Source: an uncultured Christensenella sp. (lineage in GTDB: Bacteria; Bacillota; Clostridia; Christensenellales; Pumilibacteraceae). Taken from it: a stretch of 11,907 nucleotides of DNA. Position numbers and translations under genes: made by a program. This document shows positions 6,045 to 11,907 of this stretch, piece by piece. The stretch lies in NCBI GenBank assembly GCA_910585055.1, contig CAJUBY010000013.1, positions 34,852 through 46,758 on the forward strand. The letters are read 5' to 3'. The stretch's first letter is position 1. Each line of letters begins with the position of its first letter. The notes beneath the pieces are model-generated. The model worked only from the letters and a program-made list of their open reading frames with translations, made no database searches and was not told the DNA's origin.

Positions 6045-6538
6045 TGTCGCTTGCCGATAGTTTTGCGGAACTCTTCAGATCGATCAATATGGTCACCGTA
6101 TGTCTTTGGATCGCCGGATTCATATTGTTTTGCGTGGAATTTTTTCAGCCGATGCACGGTGCGGCATATTGTTTGGGCGTTTTGCTTTTGGGCGCGGCGT
6201 TTGTCACGCGCACGGTGTACGGATCGCCCGGCGTAGCTTTTATGTTTGTGTTTATAACGGCGATAATGCTTTTCGGTGTACATTGCGTTTCTTTGGCTAC
6301 TCAAAAACGCGACTGGTTGCGTGTGGCGCGTATAGAAAAAGCGGGGGAACGCAATCGAAAATACGGTTCGTTGGCAGGCGGTGTCGGTATAGCGAATACG
6401 CCTATAATTTTTACGGGTAACGCTACAATAAACGATATCAATCTGATAGTTTACAGTGAGTCGCCTATAAAGCAGGGCGAAAAAGTAAAGATCGTAAAGA
6501 TCACGCCCGATAAAATCATAGTTACGCGCGTCGATTGA
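6041..6538 (+). CDS. NfeD-like membrane protein (short form)
   Basis: A 165-residue protein with three predicted membrane helices (residues about 17-35, 40-58, 64-86) and a soluble C-terminal OB-fold domain (about 110-165). Its GSLAGGVGIANT, NDINLIVYSESPIKQGEKVKIV and DKIIVTRV fit the NfeD family (PF01957). Short NfeD proteins lack the ClpP-like protease part and typically work with flotillin-type membrane scaffold proteins. In Bacillus yqeZ (NfeD) lies next to floA, but no floA gene is present here. The ATG at 6041 overlaps the TGA of the glycosylase gene, and a second ATG follows at 6044. Membrane microdomain organisation is the family-level role; nothing more specific is visible. Confidence 0.8.
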   Translation: MMSLADSFAELFRSINMVTVCLWIAGFILFCVEFFQPMHGAAYCLGVLLLGAAFVTRTVYGSPGVAFMFVFITAIMLFGVHCVSLATQKRDWLRVARIEKAGERNRKYGSLAGGVGIANTPIIFTGNATINDINLIVYSESPIKQGEKVKIVKITPDKIIVTRVD

Positions 6539-6565
6539 AACTTTGCTGCGCAAAGCGCCAAAGTT
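6539..6565 (+). other. Hairpin in the nfeD-yqfC gap
   Basis: AACTTTG (6539-6545) pairs with CAAAGTT (6559-6565). Inside, GCGC (6548-6551) and GCGC (6555-6558) close an AAA loop, with CT bulged. The hairpin starts immediately after the nfeD TGA. No T-run follows (the next bases are CTATCGAT), so it is not an ordinary intrinsic terminator; an mRNA processing or stability element is possible. The remaining 35 bases to yqfC contain neither a clear Shine-Dalgarno sequence nor a convincing promoter. Confidence 0.55.
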
Positions 6566-6600
6566 CTATCGATACGATAAAATTCATAATATAAAACACT

Positions 6601-6855
6601 ATGAGTTTTATCGAGCAAACTGTAAAAATATTTTCAAACACGGCGGAATTTAAGTTTCAGGTCGCAATGTTCGGGCGTGACGCTTTTTATATAGAAGGCG
6701 CACGCCCTATTAAGATCGACGAATCCGAACTTATATTCAAAACGCAGAAAGAGCTTATAACCGTAACCGGTGAGCGACTTGCGGTCAGGGAGCTGACGTC
6801 AGACTGTATGTCGGTAGTCGGTAGGATAAATGCGTTTACGGTGACCGAACTATGA
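6601..6855 (+). CDS. yqfC: Sporulation protein YqfC (YabP/YqfC family)
   Basis: An 84-residue beta-rich protein. Residues 17-84, including DAFYIEGARPIKIDESELIF and RLAVRELTSDCMSVVGRINAF, match the YabP/YqfC pattern. In this family a short strand-rich domain ends in an (I/V)xGxI/Vxxxxx segment. The position directly before yqfD and phoH is the standard Firmicute order. In spore formers yqfC is expressed in the mother cell; its molecular role is not settled. An in-frame TAA at 6592-6594 excludes a longer start, so ATG 6601 stands although no Shine-Dalgarno sequence precedes it. Its stop overlaps the yqfD start (ATGA, 6852-6855). Confidence 0.75.
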   Translation: MSFIEQTVKIFSNTAEFKFQVAMFGRDAFYIEGARPIKIDESELIFKTQKELITVTGERLAVRELTSDCMSVVGRINAFTVTEL

Positions 6856-8357
6856 AAACCGTAAAAAGCGCCGATGTACGTTTGCCGAAAAACTCCGCCG
6901 CAGATACGGAATCTCGACGCATTGCGGCGGAGCGCCGTATCCGAAAAAGACAAATAGCGAAAGAGCGCCGCGCTCAGGCTGTAAAGCTTGCCGAGGAGAA
7001 CGCGGCAATAAAGAAGCGTGCGGCTGTCGAACGCGCGCAACAGATCAAAAAGATAAAGTCCGAACGTAAAACCGCCGAACTTGTACGCAAGCGTCAACGC
7101 GAGCTCGAGCGCGAAGAAATACGAAAAGCGCGTGCAAAACTTGCCGCGGAAAGACTTAAGCGCAGAAAAGCCGTTTATGCGAAGTTAAGACGCAAGCTCG
7201 GTAATAGGCGCGAGGGGTTCGGATATGTCAACAGCGGCGTTTTGCCGCGTACGGAACTCGTGATAGGCGGAGACAGGACGTCGGCTGTGACGCGGCTTTC
7301 GTCCGCCGGTATTACCGTTTCAGATGTACGCGTAACAGAAGGTAAGACAGTCGTTAAAATACGGAAAAAAGACTTGCGTAAAGCTATTGCTATTTTGGAT
7401 GAAATGTGCTATACTCACAGTGTCGGCGCTACATTCGGGATTGGAAGATTTCTCCTGTTTTGGGCGTCGCGTGCCGGGCTTTTGCTGGGCGCTGCCGTAT
7501 CGGTTGCGGTTTTGAACGTTTTATACGGATATGTTTGGCAGATACGTATCTCCGGTAACGAGCTTCAGTCTGCGGCATCGATCGAGTCGGCGCTTAAGCG
7601 TGCAGGGGTTTCGGTCGGGTGTAAAAAGTCCGAACCTCTTGCCGAGCGCGTAGCCAAAGCTTTGGACGGAATGACGGGCATAGCGGATGCGTCCTGCGAG
7701 ATCCGCGGCACTACACTGTATGTGCGTGTTCTAGAATCAAAAGATTTCGAGATACGGCAGAAGTATTATTCGTACCGTTCGGAGTACGACGCCACCGTTA
7801 CGCGCATTGTTATGCGCAGCGGTACCGCGTCGGTCAAAAACGGCGATGTGGTAAAGCGCGGAGACGTACTTGCCGACGGAAACGTATATTCGACTGCCGG
7901 CGAACTGCTTTACAGCGGAGAATGCGACGCGGATATTTACGGTAACGTATCTATCACTTTTACTGCCGATGTGTCTGTTACCGCAGTGGAATACAAGCGT
8001 ACCGGAAGAAGCAAAAACCGTACGGTGTTCGAATTGTTCGGCTGCAAAATGGGCAGTGCGGCGCCACCTTACAAATCGTATGAAATGTCGTCGCATACGG
8101 CAAACTACGATGTGTTGCTTCCTTTGTATGTTACCACTTACAGATTTTACGAAACAAAAGCTGTGGAGTACGAACGCGACGTCAAGGAAGTTGCGGAAGA
8201 TTACGCTCGGTCTAAGATAGACGAATTGGGTTTTGCGGGGGATTTCGAGTATTCGTATAACGTAAAACCAAAAGTCGCGGGACTTTATACCGTGCATTTG
8301 TTTTTAAGCGGAGAAACATTGATATCGAAAGGGGTTTCGGAAAGATCCGCGACATAA
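6852..8357 (+). CDS. yqfD: Sporulation protein YqfD with long N-terminal basic coiled-coil extension
   Basis: 501 residues, against roughly 400 for typical YqfD. Residues about 19-117 are a highly charged Arg/Lys/Glu/Ala helix (for example AERRIRKRQIAKERRAQAV), probably a coiled coil or single alpha helix. The YqfD core begins near residue 123 (GFGYVNSG) with LSSAGITVSDVRVTEGKTVV, then one membrane helix at about 200-228. GYVWQIRISGNE and a POTRA-like segment (about 240-297) follow. RIVMRSGTASVKNGDVVKRG (318-337) is the most recognisable family motif. The coiled coil would face the cytoplasm if the C-terminal part is outside. Start is fixed by the ATGA overlap with yqfC. Family role: mother-cell sporulation protein of unknown mechanism. 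The frame through the extension is uninterrupted and GC-similar to the rest, so it does not look like an annotation error. Confidence 0.82.
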   Translation: MKTVKSADVRLPKNSAADTESRRIAAERRIRKRQIAKERRAQAVKLAEENAAIKKRAAVERAQQIKKIKSERKTAELVRKRQRELEREEIRKARAKLAAERLKRRKAVYAKLRRKLGNRREGFGYVNSGVLPRTELVIGGDRTSAVTRLSSAGITVSDVRVTEGKTVVKIRKKDLRKAIAILDEMCYTHSVGATFGIGRFLLFWASRAGLLLGAAVSVAVLNVLYGYVWQIRISGNELQSAASIESALKRAGVSVGCKKSEPLAERVAKALDGMTGIADASCEIRGTTLYVRVLESKDFEIRQKYYSYRSEYDATVTRIVMRSGTASVKNGDVVKRGDVLADGNVYSTAGELLYSGECDADIYGNVSITFTADVSVTAVEYKRTGRSKNRTVFELFGCKMGSAAPPYKSYEMSSHTANYDVLLPLYVTTYRFYETKAVEYERDVKEVAEDYARSKIDELGFAGDFEYSYNVKPKVAGLYTVHLFLSGETLISKGVSERSAT

Positions 8358-8371
8358 GAAAATTATCTGTC

Positions 8372-8389
8372 GGAGTATTTCGCAGTTTG
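8372..8389 (+). promoter_or_regulatory. Ribosome-binding site and TTG start codon of phoH
   Basis: GGAG (8372-8375) lies 11 bases before TTG (8387-8389). There is no ATG in frame until about residue 90, inside the conserved protein, and the N-terminal family segment (DELRAVFGAYDVNIKTLE) begins only eight codons after the TTG. TTG is therefore the probable start, with somewhat long spacing that would predict modest initiation. Confidence 0.65.
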
Positions 8390-9349
8390 AATAAAACTAT
8401 CAAAAACGACGAGTTGCGCGCAGTATTCGGTGCGTACGATGTCAATATAAAAACTCTGGAATCTATCTGTTCCGTTAAAGTCCGTACGACGCCCGACGGC
8501 GTCGAAATACACGGGAAAGTCGGCGACGCAGAGACTGCCGGGCTTTTGCTGGACAAGCTGTGCGCCGCTGTGCGGCGCGGCGAGAATATTGACCCGGACA
8601 AGGTGCGGCAGTATTACGATATTCTTGCCGAAGATCCCGACGGTGTGGAGCGAATGACCGCTCAGCCTGTTTGTGTCAATGCTCGAGGTCAGAAGATATA
8701 TCCGAAAACGATAAGACAGAAAACATTTACGGATGCGGTAAGTTCCAATCTGCTTACCTTTGCGGTAGGCCCGGCAGGCACGGGCAAGACTTATCTTGCC
8801 GTGGCGATGGCGGCGAATGCCGTTAAAAAGGGCGCGGTGGATAGGATAATACTTACGCGTCCGGCTATAGAAGCAGGCGAAAAACTGGGGTTTTTGCCCG
8901 GCGATCTGCAAATGAAAGTCGATCCGTATCTCAAACCGCTGTACGACGCGCTCGGCGACATGTTCGGAGACGATTATATGCGGCTAATAGAGCGCGGTAC
9001 CGTGGAGATCGCACCGCTTGCGTATATGCGCGGCAGGACGTTGTCTCATGCGTTCATAATCCTCGACGAAGCGCAGAACACGACGCCCGAACAGATGAAA
9101 ATGTTTTTGACAAGGTTCGGCGAGGGCAGCCGTGTTATCGTGACGGGCGACGTAACCCAGATCGACCTTAAAGGAGAAAGATCGGGATTGATCGAAGCGG
9201 AACAGGTGCTTAAAGACGTGGACGGTATAGCGTTCGTGCATTTGTCGGAATCCGACGTTGTCCGTCACGGGCTTGTTATGAAAATCGTAAAGGCATACAA
9301 TAATTATTCGCAAAGGAGAAATCATGCCGGAAACGGAAAAACAGAGTGA
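8387..9349 (+). CDS. phoH: PhoH family ATPase (PhoH/PhoL type)
   Basis: A 320-residue P-loop ATPase. The N-terminal part (about 8-60) is a KH-like RNA-binding segment (LRAVFGAYDVNIKTLES). The ATPase core has Walker A GPAGTGKT (128-135), TRPAIEAGEKLGFLPGDLQ (158-174), Walker B IILDEAQNTTPEQMK (224-238) and TGDVTQIDL (253-261), all characteristic of PhoH. The stable neighbourhood with ybeY in bacteria suggests a role in RNA or ribosome metabolism; biochemical function is still poorly defined. It starts 29 bases after yqfD and overlaps the first 26 bases of pgpH (9324-9349), whose AAAGGAG site lies in the phoH coding sequence. Length is normal for the family. Confidence 0.95.
   Translation: MNKTIKNDELRAVFGAYDVNIKTLESICSVKVRTTPDGVEIHGKVGDAETAGLLLDKLCAAVRRGENIDPDKVRQYYDILAEDPDGVERMTAQPVCVNARGQKIYPKTIRQKTFTDAVSSNLLTFAVGPAGTGKTYLAVAMAANAVKKGAVDRIILTRPAIEAGEKLGFLPGDLQMKVDPYLKPLYDALGDMFGDDYMRLIERGTVEIAPLAYMRGRTLSHAFIILDEAQNTTPEQMKMFLTRFGEGSRVIVTGDVTQIDLKGERSGLIEAEQVLKDVDGIAFVHLSESDVVRHGLVMKIVKAYNNYSQRRNHAGNGKTE
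9312..9318 (+). promoter_or_regulatory. Ribosome-binding site of pgpH inside phoH
   Basis: AAAGGAG sits five bases before ATG 9324 while phoH still reads through to TGA 9349. It defines the 26-bp overlap of the two genes and suggests coupled expression. Confidence 0.8.
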
Positions 9350-10790
9350 CAGCAATATATCGTACAAGCCGCCGCAGAGTGCGTATTTTTGGCTTGCCGG
9401 TATTTTCGGGATAGTATATGCCGTGATCTACATATCGCTTGTGGTTTTTGTGCATTACAATGCTACGGGTACCGGAATACTCGGTTTGAGCGACGTGCAG
9501 GCGAATACGCTGTATGCGTTTGTATTCTTGTTCTTTTTGGTCGCGTTGTACATTTATATGGTTGTATCGCGCAGTGAACTGCTGTTTTCTATGAAACGTG
9601 TCGGCGCGCTGATGTCGATATTTACATTCGTAGTAATATTGAATATAGTACTTTTGGCGTTCAATCCGTATTTGATATGCGTAGCTTTGACGGCGATGCT
9701 TGTCCTGCCGTTTTCCAAAAAAAGCGATGCGTTTGTTTTGAATGCGTTTTCTTGCTGGATATCGTCGTTTGTTCTTATAGCCACGCTCGATCACAACGAA
9801 TTTCCGGCTGTGGCATTTACTCTGATAACCGGAATGATAGGCGGCGCTGTGGCTACCTATACATTCCCGTCCAATATGACGCGTGTAGTGTCGGTATTGC
9901 GTACGTTTGTCGCCGGCGCTGTTACAATAGTAGTTTATTTTGTTTTGCTTTCTACGTATAAGCTGGATATGAAACCGTTTGTAGATAACATCATGTATAT
10001 AGGGATATCCGTCGCCGGCGAACTGTTGCTGACCGCAGTTCTCGTTCCTATAGTGGAATGGGTGTTTAATCTAACGAGCGATTTCAAACTTACCGAGCTT
10101 ATTAATCACAAAGCTCCGCTCATTCACAGGCTGAGCGTGGAAGCGCCGGGAACGTTCAATCACAGCCTTGCCGTCGCCAACTTCGCTGAAATATGCGCCG
10201 ATGCGATAGGCGAGGATCCGTATCTCGCTCGGGCGTGTGCGTATTATCACGACGTAGGCAAATTGAGCAACGTCGAATACTTTACCGAAAATCAAGCCGG
10301 TTACAATCCTCACGACGAAATACTTCCGGAGGTGTCGGCAGAGATCATACGCAAGCATACTACGGACGGTTACGAACTTTGCAAGCAGCACAGAGTGCCG
10401 GAAGAAGTGGCGCATATGACAATAGAACACCACGGAACGCTGCCTATAATGTATTTTTACAATAAAGCCAAATCGCTCACCGACGGCGAGGTGGATATCG
10501 ACGAATACCGATACCGCGGAGAGATCCCGACCGGCAAGATAGGCGCTATTATAATGATATGCGATTCGGCGGAAGCCGCTATTCGTGCCATGGACAACCC
10601 TACAGGCGATAAGGTGGACAGGCTTTTGAAGGGCATGATCGACGAGAGACTTAAGCTGGGTCAGTTCGACAACTGCGCCATAACAATGAAAGATCTCACC
10701 GCCATAAGACTTGCGATTGTAGGCGCGTACGGCGGACTTTATCATAAACGAATCAAATACAATATCGGACGTGACGGCATAAATGTTTAA
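9324..10790 (+). CDS. pgpH: PgpH-type cyclic-di-AMP phosphodiesterase (7TMR-HD), lacking the extracellular HDED domain
   Basis: A 488-residue membrane protein; family members such as B. subtilis YqfF/PgpH are about 700 residues. After a first membrane helix (about 21-44) there are only about 18 residues before the next helix. Several membrane segments follow, up to about residue 248, and no 7TMR-HDED ectodomain is present. The cytoplasmic HD domain is complete: His280 in EAPGTFNHSLAVANFAE, His309-Asp310 in YYHDVGKL, His345, His369-His370 in IEHHGT, and Asp414 in MICDSAEAA. PgpH hydrolyses c-di-AMP to pApA at the inner face of the membrane, affecting osmotic and potassium homeostasis. It overlaps phoH upstream, and its last eight bases overlap the YbeY-Era start. 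Enzyme family is clear; loss of the ectodomain implies altered signal input. Confidence 0.9.
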   Translation: MPETEKQSDSNISYKPPQSAYFWLAGIFGIVYAVIYISLVVFVHYNATGTGILGLSDVQANTLYAFVFLFFLVALYIYMVVSRSELLFSMKRVGALMSIFTFVVILNIVLLAFNPYLICVALTAMLVLPFSKKSDAFVLNAFSCWISSFVLIATLDHNEFPAVAFTLITGMIGGAVATYTFPSNMTRVVSVLRTFVAGAVTIVVYFVLLSTYKLDMKPFVDNIMYIGISVAGELLLTAVLVPIVEWVFNLTSDFKLTELINHKAPLIHRLSVEAPGTFNHSLAVANFAEICADAIGEDPYLARACAYYHDVGKLSNVEYFTENQAGYNPHDEILPEVSAEIIRKHTTDGYELCKQHRVPEEVAHMTIEHHGTLPIMYFYNKAKSLTDGEVDIDEYRYRGEIPTGKIGAIIMICDSAEAAIRAMDNPTGDKVDRLLKGMIDERLKLGQFDNCAITMKDLTAIRLAIVGAYGGLYHKRIKYNIGRDGINV

Positions 10791-11907
10791 ACTTACGGGA
10801 GACGTGCTGCCCGATTTCGGCAGACTTGCGGGGATAATATTTCATATCTTAAAGCTGCGCGGCGATGCTTTTGTCGATATAACGTTGACGAATGACGCAG
10901 ATATGCGTGAACTTAACAAAACAACGCGTTCTGTCGATAAGACTACAGATGTTTTGAGTTATCCGGCGCTGAACGAAATATCCGAATTTACACGTAAAAA
11001 TTATCCTTACGATTACGACGTCAACCTTAAAGCCGTCGGTCTCGGCGAAATAGCGATAAATACGGATGCCGCGGCTCGGCAGGCGGAAGAGTACGGCACG
11101 GGCGAACGCGAGATAAATTATTTGTTTGTGCACGGAATGTTGCATCTTTTGGGTTACGACCACATCGAAGAGAACGATAAAGCGGATATGCGTAATCTCG
11201 AAGAACAGGTTTTGTCCGAAACGGATAAATCGGTAGTGGTAGCCGTCGTCGGCAGACCGAATGCCGGAAAGTCGTCGATAGTCAACGCGATAGTGGGCGA
11301 AAAAGTGTCTATTGTGTCGCCTAAGCCGCAGACGACGCGCGACAGGATAACGGGAATTTGTACGGAAGGAAACAGACAGATCGTGTTCTTGGACACGCCC
11401 GGTATGTTTAAGCCGCGCACAAAGCTGGACGAGCATATGGATAAAAGCATAAAAAGCTCGCTCGGCGGCGATGCGGATGTCGTCCTTGTTGTGCTAGACA
11501 GTACAAAGGGTATTACGGAAGCGGACGAAAAGCTTATAAAGGAACGGCTCAAAAGCAAAATTCCGCTTTATATAGCGCTTAACAAGACCGACATAAAAGG
11601 GTACGACGGCATATATCCGTTGCTAAAAAAGCTCAATCCTTATATGATGCGTAATGACGGACGTTCCGTAAAAGATGTTATTCCTACCAGCTGTAAAACA
11701 GGCAGAAATATAGATGTGCTTAAAAATGCGTTATTCGGAGAATGTAAAGACGGGGGGTTTTTATTCCCTGCGGACGAATATACCGACCGACCCGTAAAGT
11801 TTGTCATCGCCGAAACGGTGCGCGAAAAAGCTCTGTTGTTTTTGCAGGACGAAATTCCGCACGGTGTGGGCGTAAGCGTTAGGCAGATAGACGAAAATGC
11901 CGATCCC
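10783..11907 (+). CDS. ybeY-era: YbeY-Era fusion: rRNA maturation endoribonuclease YbeY joined in frame to GTPase Era; 3' end outside window
   Basis: A single frame of 375 codons runs without a stop to the last base. Residues 1 to about 146 are YbeY, a zinc-dependent RNase needed for 16S rRNA 3'-end maturation and ribosome quality control. Visible YbeY features are LNKTTRSVDKTTDVLSYP (44-61, with conserved Arg49), LGEIAIN (87-93) and the zinc ligands His117, His121 and His127 in HGMLHLLGYDH. YbeY ends around NLEEQVLSE, and after TDKS the Era G domain begins at residue 151. Its motifs are G1 GRPNAGKS (157-164), G2 QTTRD (183-187), G3 DTPG (204-207), G4 NKTD (267-270) and G5 region SCKTG (303-307). 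The start of the post-G-domain segment, RPVKFVIAETVREKALLF, is visible; the KH GxxG lies beyond the window. ATG 10783 overlaps the pgpH stop and has only a weak ribosome-binding site. In Bacillus dgkA and cdd separate these genes. An internal start for free Era cannot be excluded. Confidence 0.92.
   Translation, partial: MFKLTGDVLPDFGRLAGIIFHILKLRGDAFVDITLTNDADMRELNKTTRSVDKTTDVLSYPALNEISEFTRKNYPYDYDVNLKAVGLGEIAINTDAAARQAEEYGTGEREINYLFVHGMLHLLGYDHIEENDKADMRNLEEQVLSETDKSVVVAVVGRPNAGKSSIVNAIVGEKVSIVSPKPQTTRDRITGICTEGNRQIVFLDTPGMFKPRTKLDEHMDKSIKSSLGGDADVVLVVLDSTKGITEADEKLIKERLKSKIPLYIALNKTDIKGYDGIYPLLKKLNPYMMRNDGRSVKDVIPTSCKTGRNIDVLKNALFGECKDGGFLFPADEYTDRPVKFVIAETVREKALLFLQDEIPHGVGVSVRQIDENADP
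11233..11907 (+). other. era: Era GTPase moiety of the fusion (domain, incomplete)
   Basis: This marks the Era part inside the same reading frame. Era binds the 3' end of 16S rRNA and checks 30S assembly in a GTP-dependent way. All five G motifs are present; the second residue of G5 is Cys instead of the usual Ala (SCK for SAK). There is no stop codon, intergenic gap or strong Shine-Dalgarno sequence between YbeY and Era. The only weak internal possibility is a TTG at 11212-11214 after the purine-rich GAAGAACAGG. Confidence 0.88.

Noticed and set aside
6041..6538. NfeD protein as a ClpP-like membrane protease
   Set aside because: At 165 residues it has only membrane helices and the OB domain; the Ser/Lys protease domain of long NfeD proteins is absent.
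6539..6565. Hairpin after nfeD as an intrinsic terminator
   Set aside because: No T-run follows the stem on the plus strand, and the next gene is part of the same ordered cluster.
11190..11250. Possibility that YbeY and Era are separate genes with an overlap or frameshift
   Set aside because: The same frame (codons starting at 10783 + 3n) carries both the YbeY motifs and the Era motifs, with no stop and no frame change. A sequencing error would have to have removed a stop codon plus intergenic bases.
10849..11436. Minus-strand open frame across the YbeY-Era region
   Set aside because: The plus frame carries conserved YbeY and Era motifs throughout; the opposite frame is a shadow caused by codon bias.
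1..11907. tRNA, rRNA, CRISPR array, insertion sequence or prophage elements
   Set aside because: I saw no cloverleaf-type sequence, no regularly spaced direct repeats outside the LRR gene, and no transposase or integrase frames.

Overview
The window looks like a chromosomal segment of a Clostridia-type Firmicute. The evidence is a lysC-type aspartokinase, the rplU-prp-rpmA order in which L27 carries a Firmicute-style cleavable N-terminus, and the nfeD-yqfC-yqfD-phoH-pgpH-ybeY-era order. That last order is a variant of the Bacillus/Clostridium yqf cluster. The yqfC/yqfD pair is usually found in spore formers, but it does not prove sporulation here. Housekeeping genes have moderate GC (31 of 60 bases at 8821-8880) and many tight or ATGA overlaps. 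I cannot name a genus; an uncultured gut Clostridia lineage would fit the BspA-like surface protein.

Layout: (a) 2-649 (+) is the C-terminal part of aspartokinase, with two ACT domains, closed by a bidirectional terminator at 685-722. (b) 744-4004 (-) is a two-gene operon: an AT-rich secreted protein of unknown function, then a BspA-like leucine-rich-repeat surface protein. It is read from a near-consensus minus-strand promoter (4095-4123), and a terminator-like hairpin (4032-4067) lies in its leader. (c) 4191-5220 (+) is the L21 operon: consensus promoter, structured leader, rplU, prp and rpmA, then an intrinsic terminator. Prp is the protease that trims the N-terminal extension visible on L27. 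(d) 5241-11907 (+) is a compact gene train: OGG-type 8-oxoguanine glycosylase, NfeD-like membrane protein, YqfC, YqfD, PhoH, PgpH, and a YbeY domain joined in frame to the GTPase Era. The window ends inside Era.

The most notable observation is at the right end. One uninterrupted frame from 10783 to the last base encodes a complete YbeY domain with its three zinc-ligand histidines. It continues through a linker of only a few residues into Era with G1-G5 motifs and the start of the post-GTPase region. Both proteins act in 16S rRNA maturation and small-subunit assembly, so this is a natural fusion of two functional partners. Other departures from the usual pattern are a PgpH without its extracellular HDED domain, a YqfD with a roughly 100-residue basic coiled-coil N-terminal extension, loss of floA, dgkA and cdd from the cluster, and absence of obg after rpmA.
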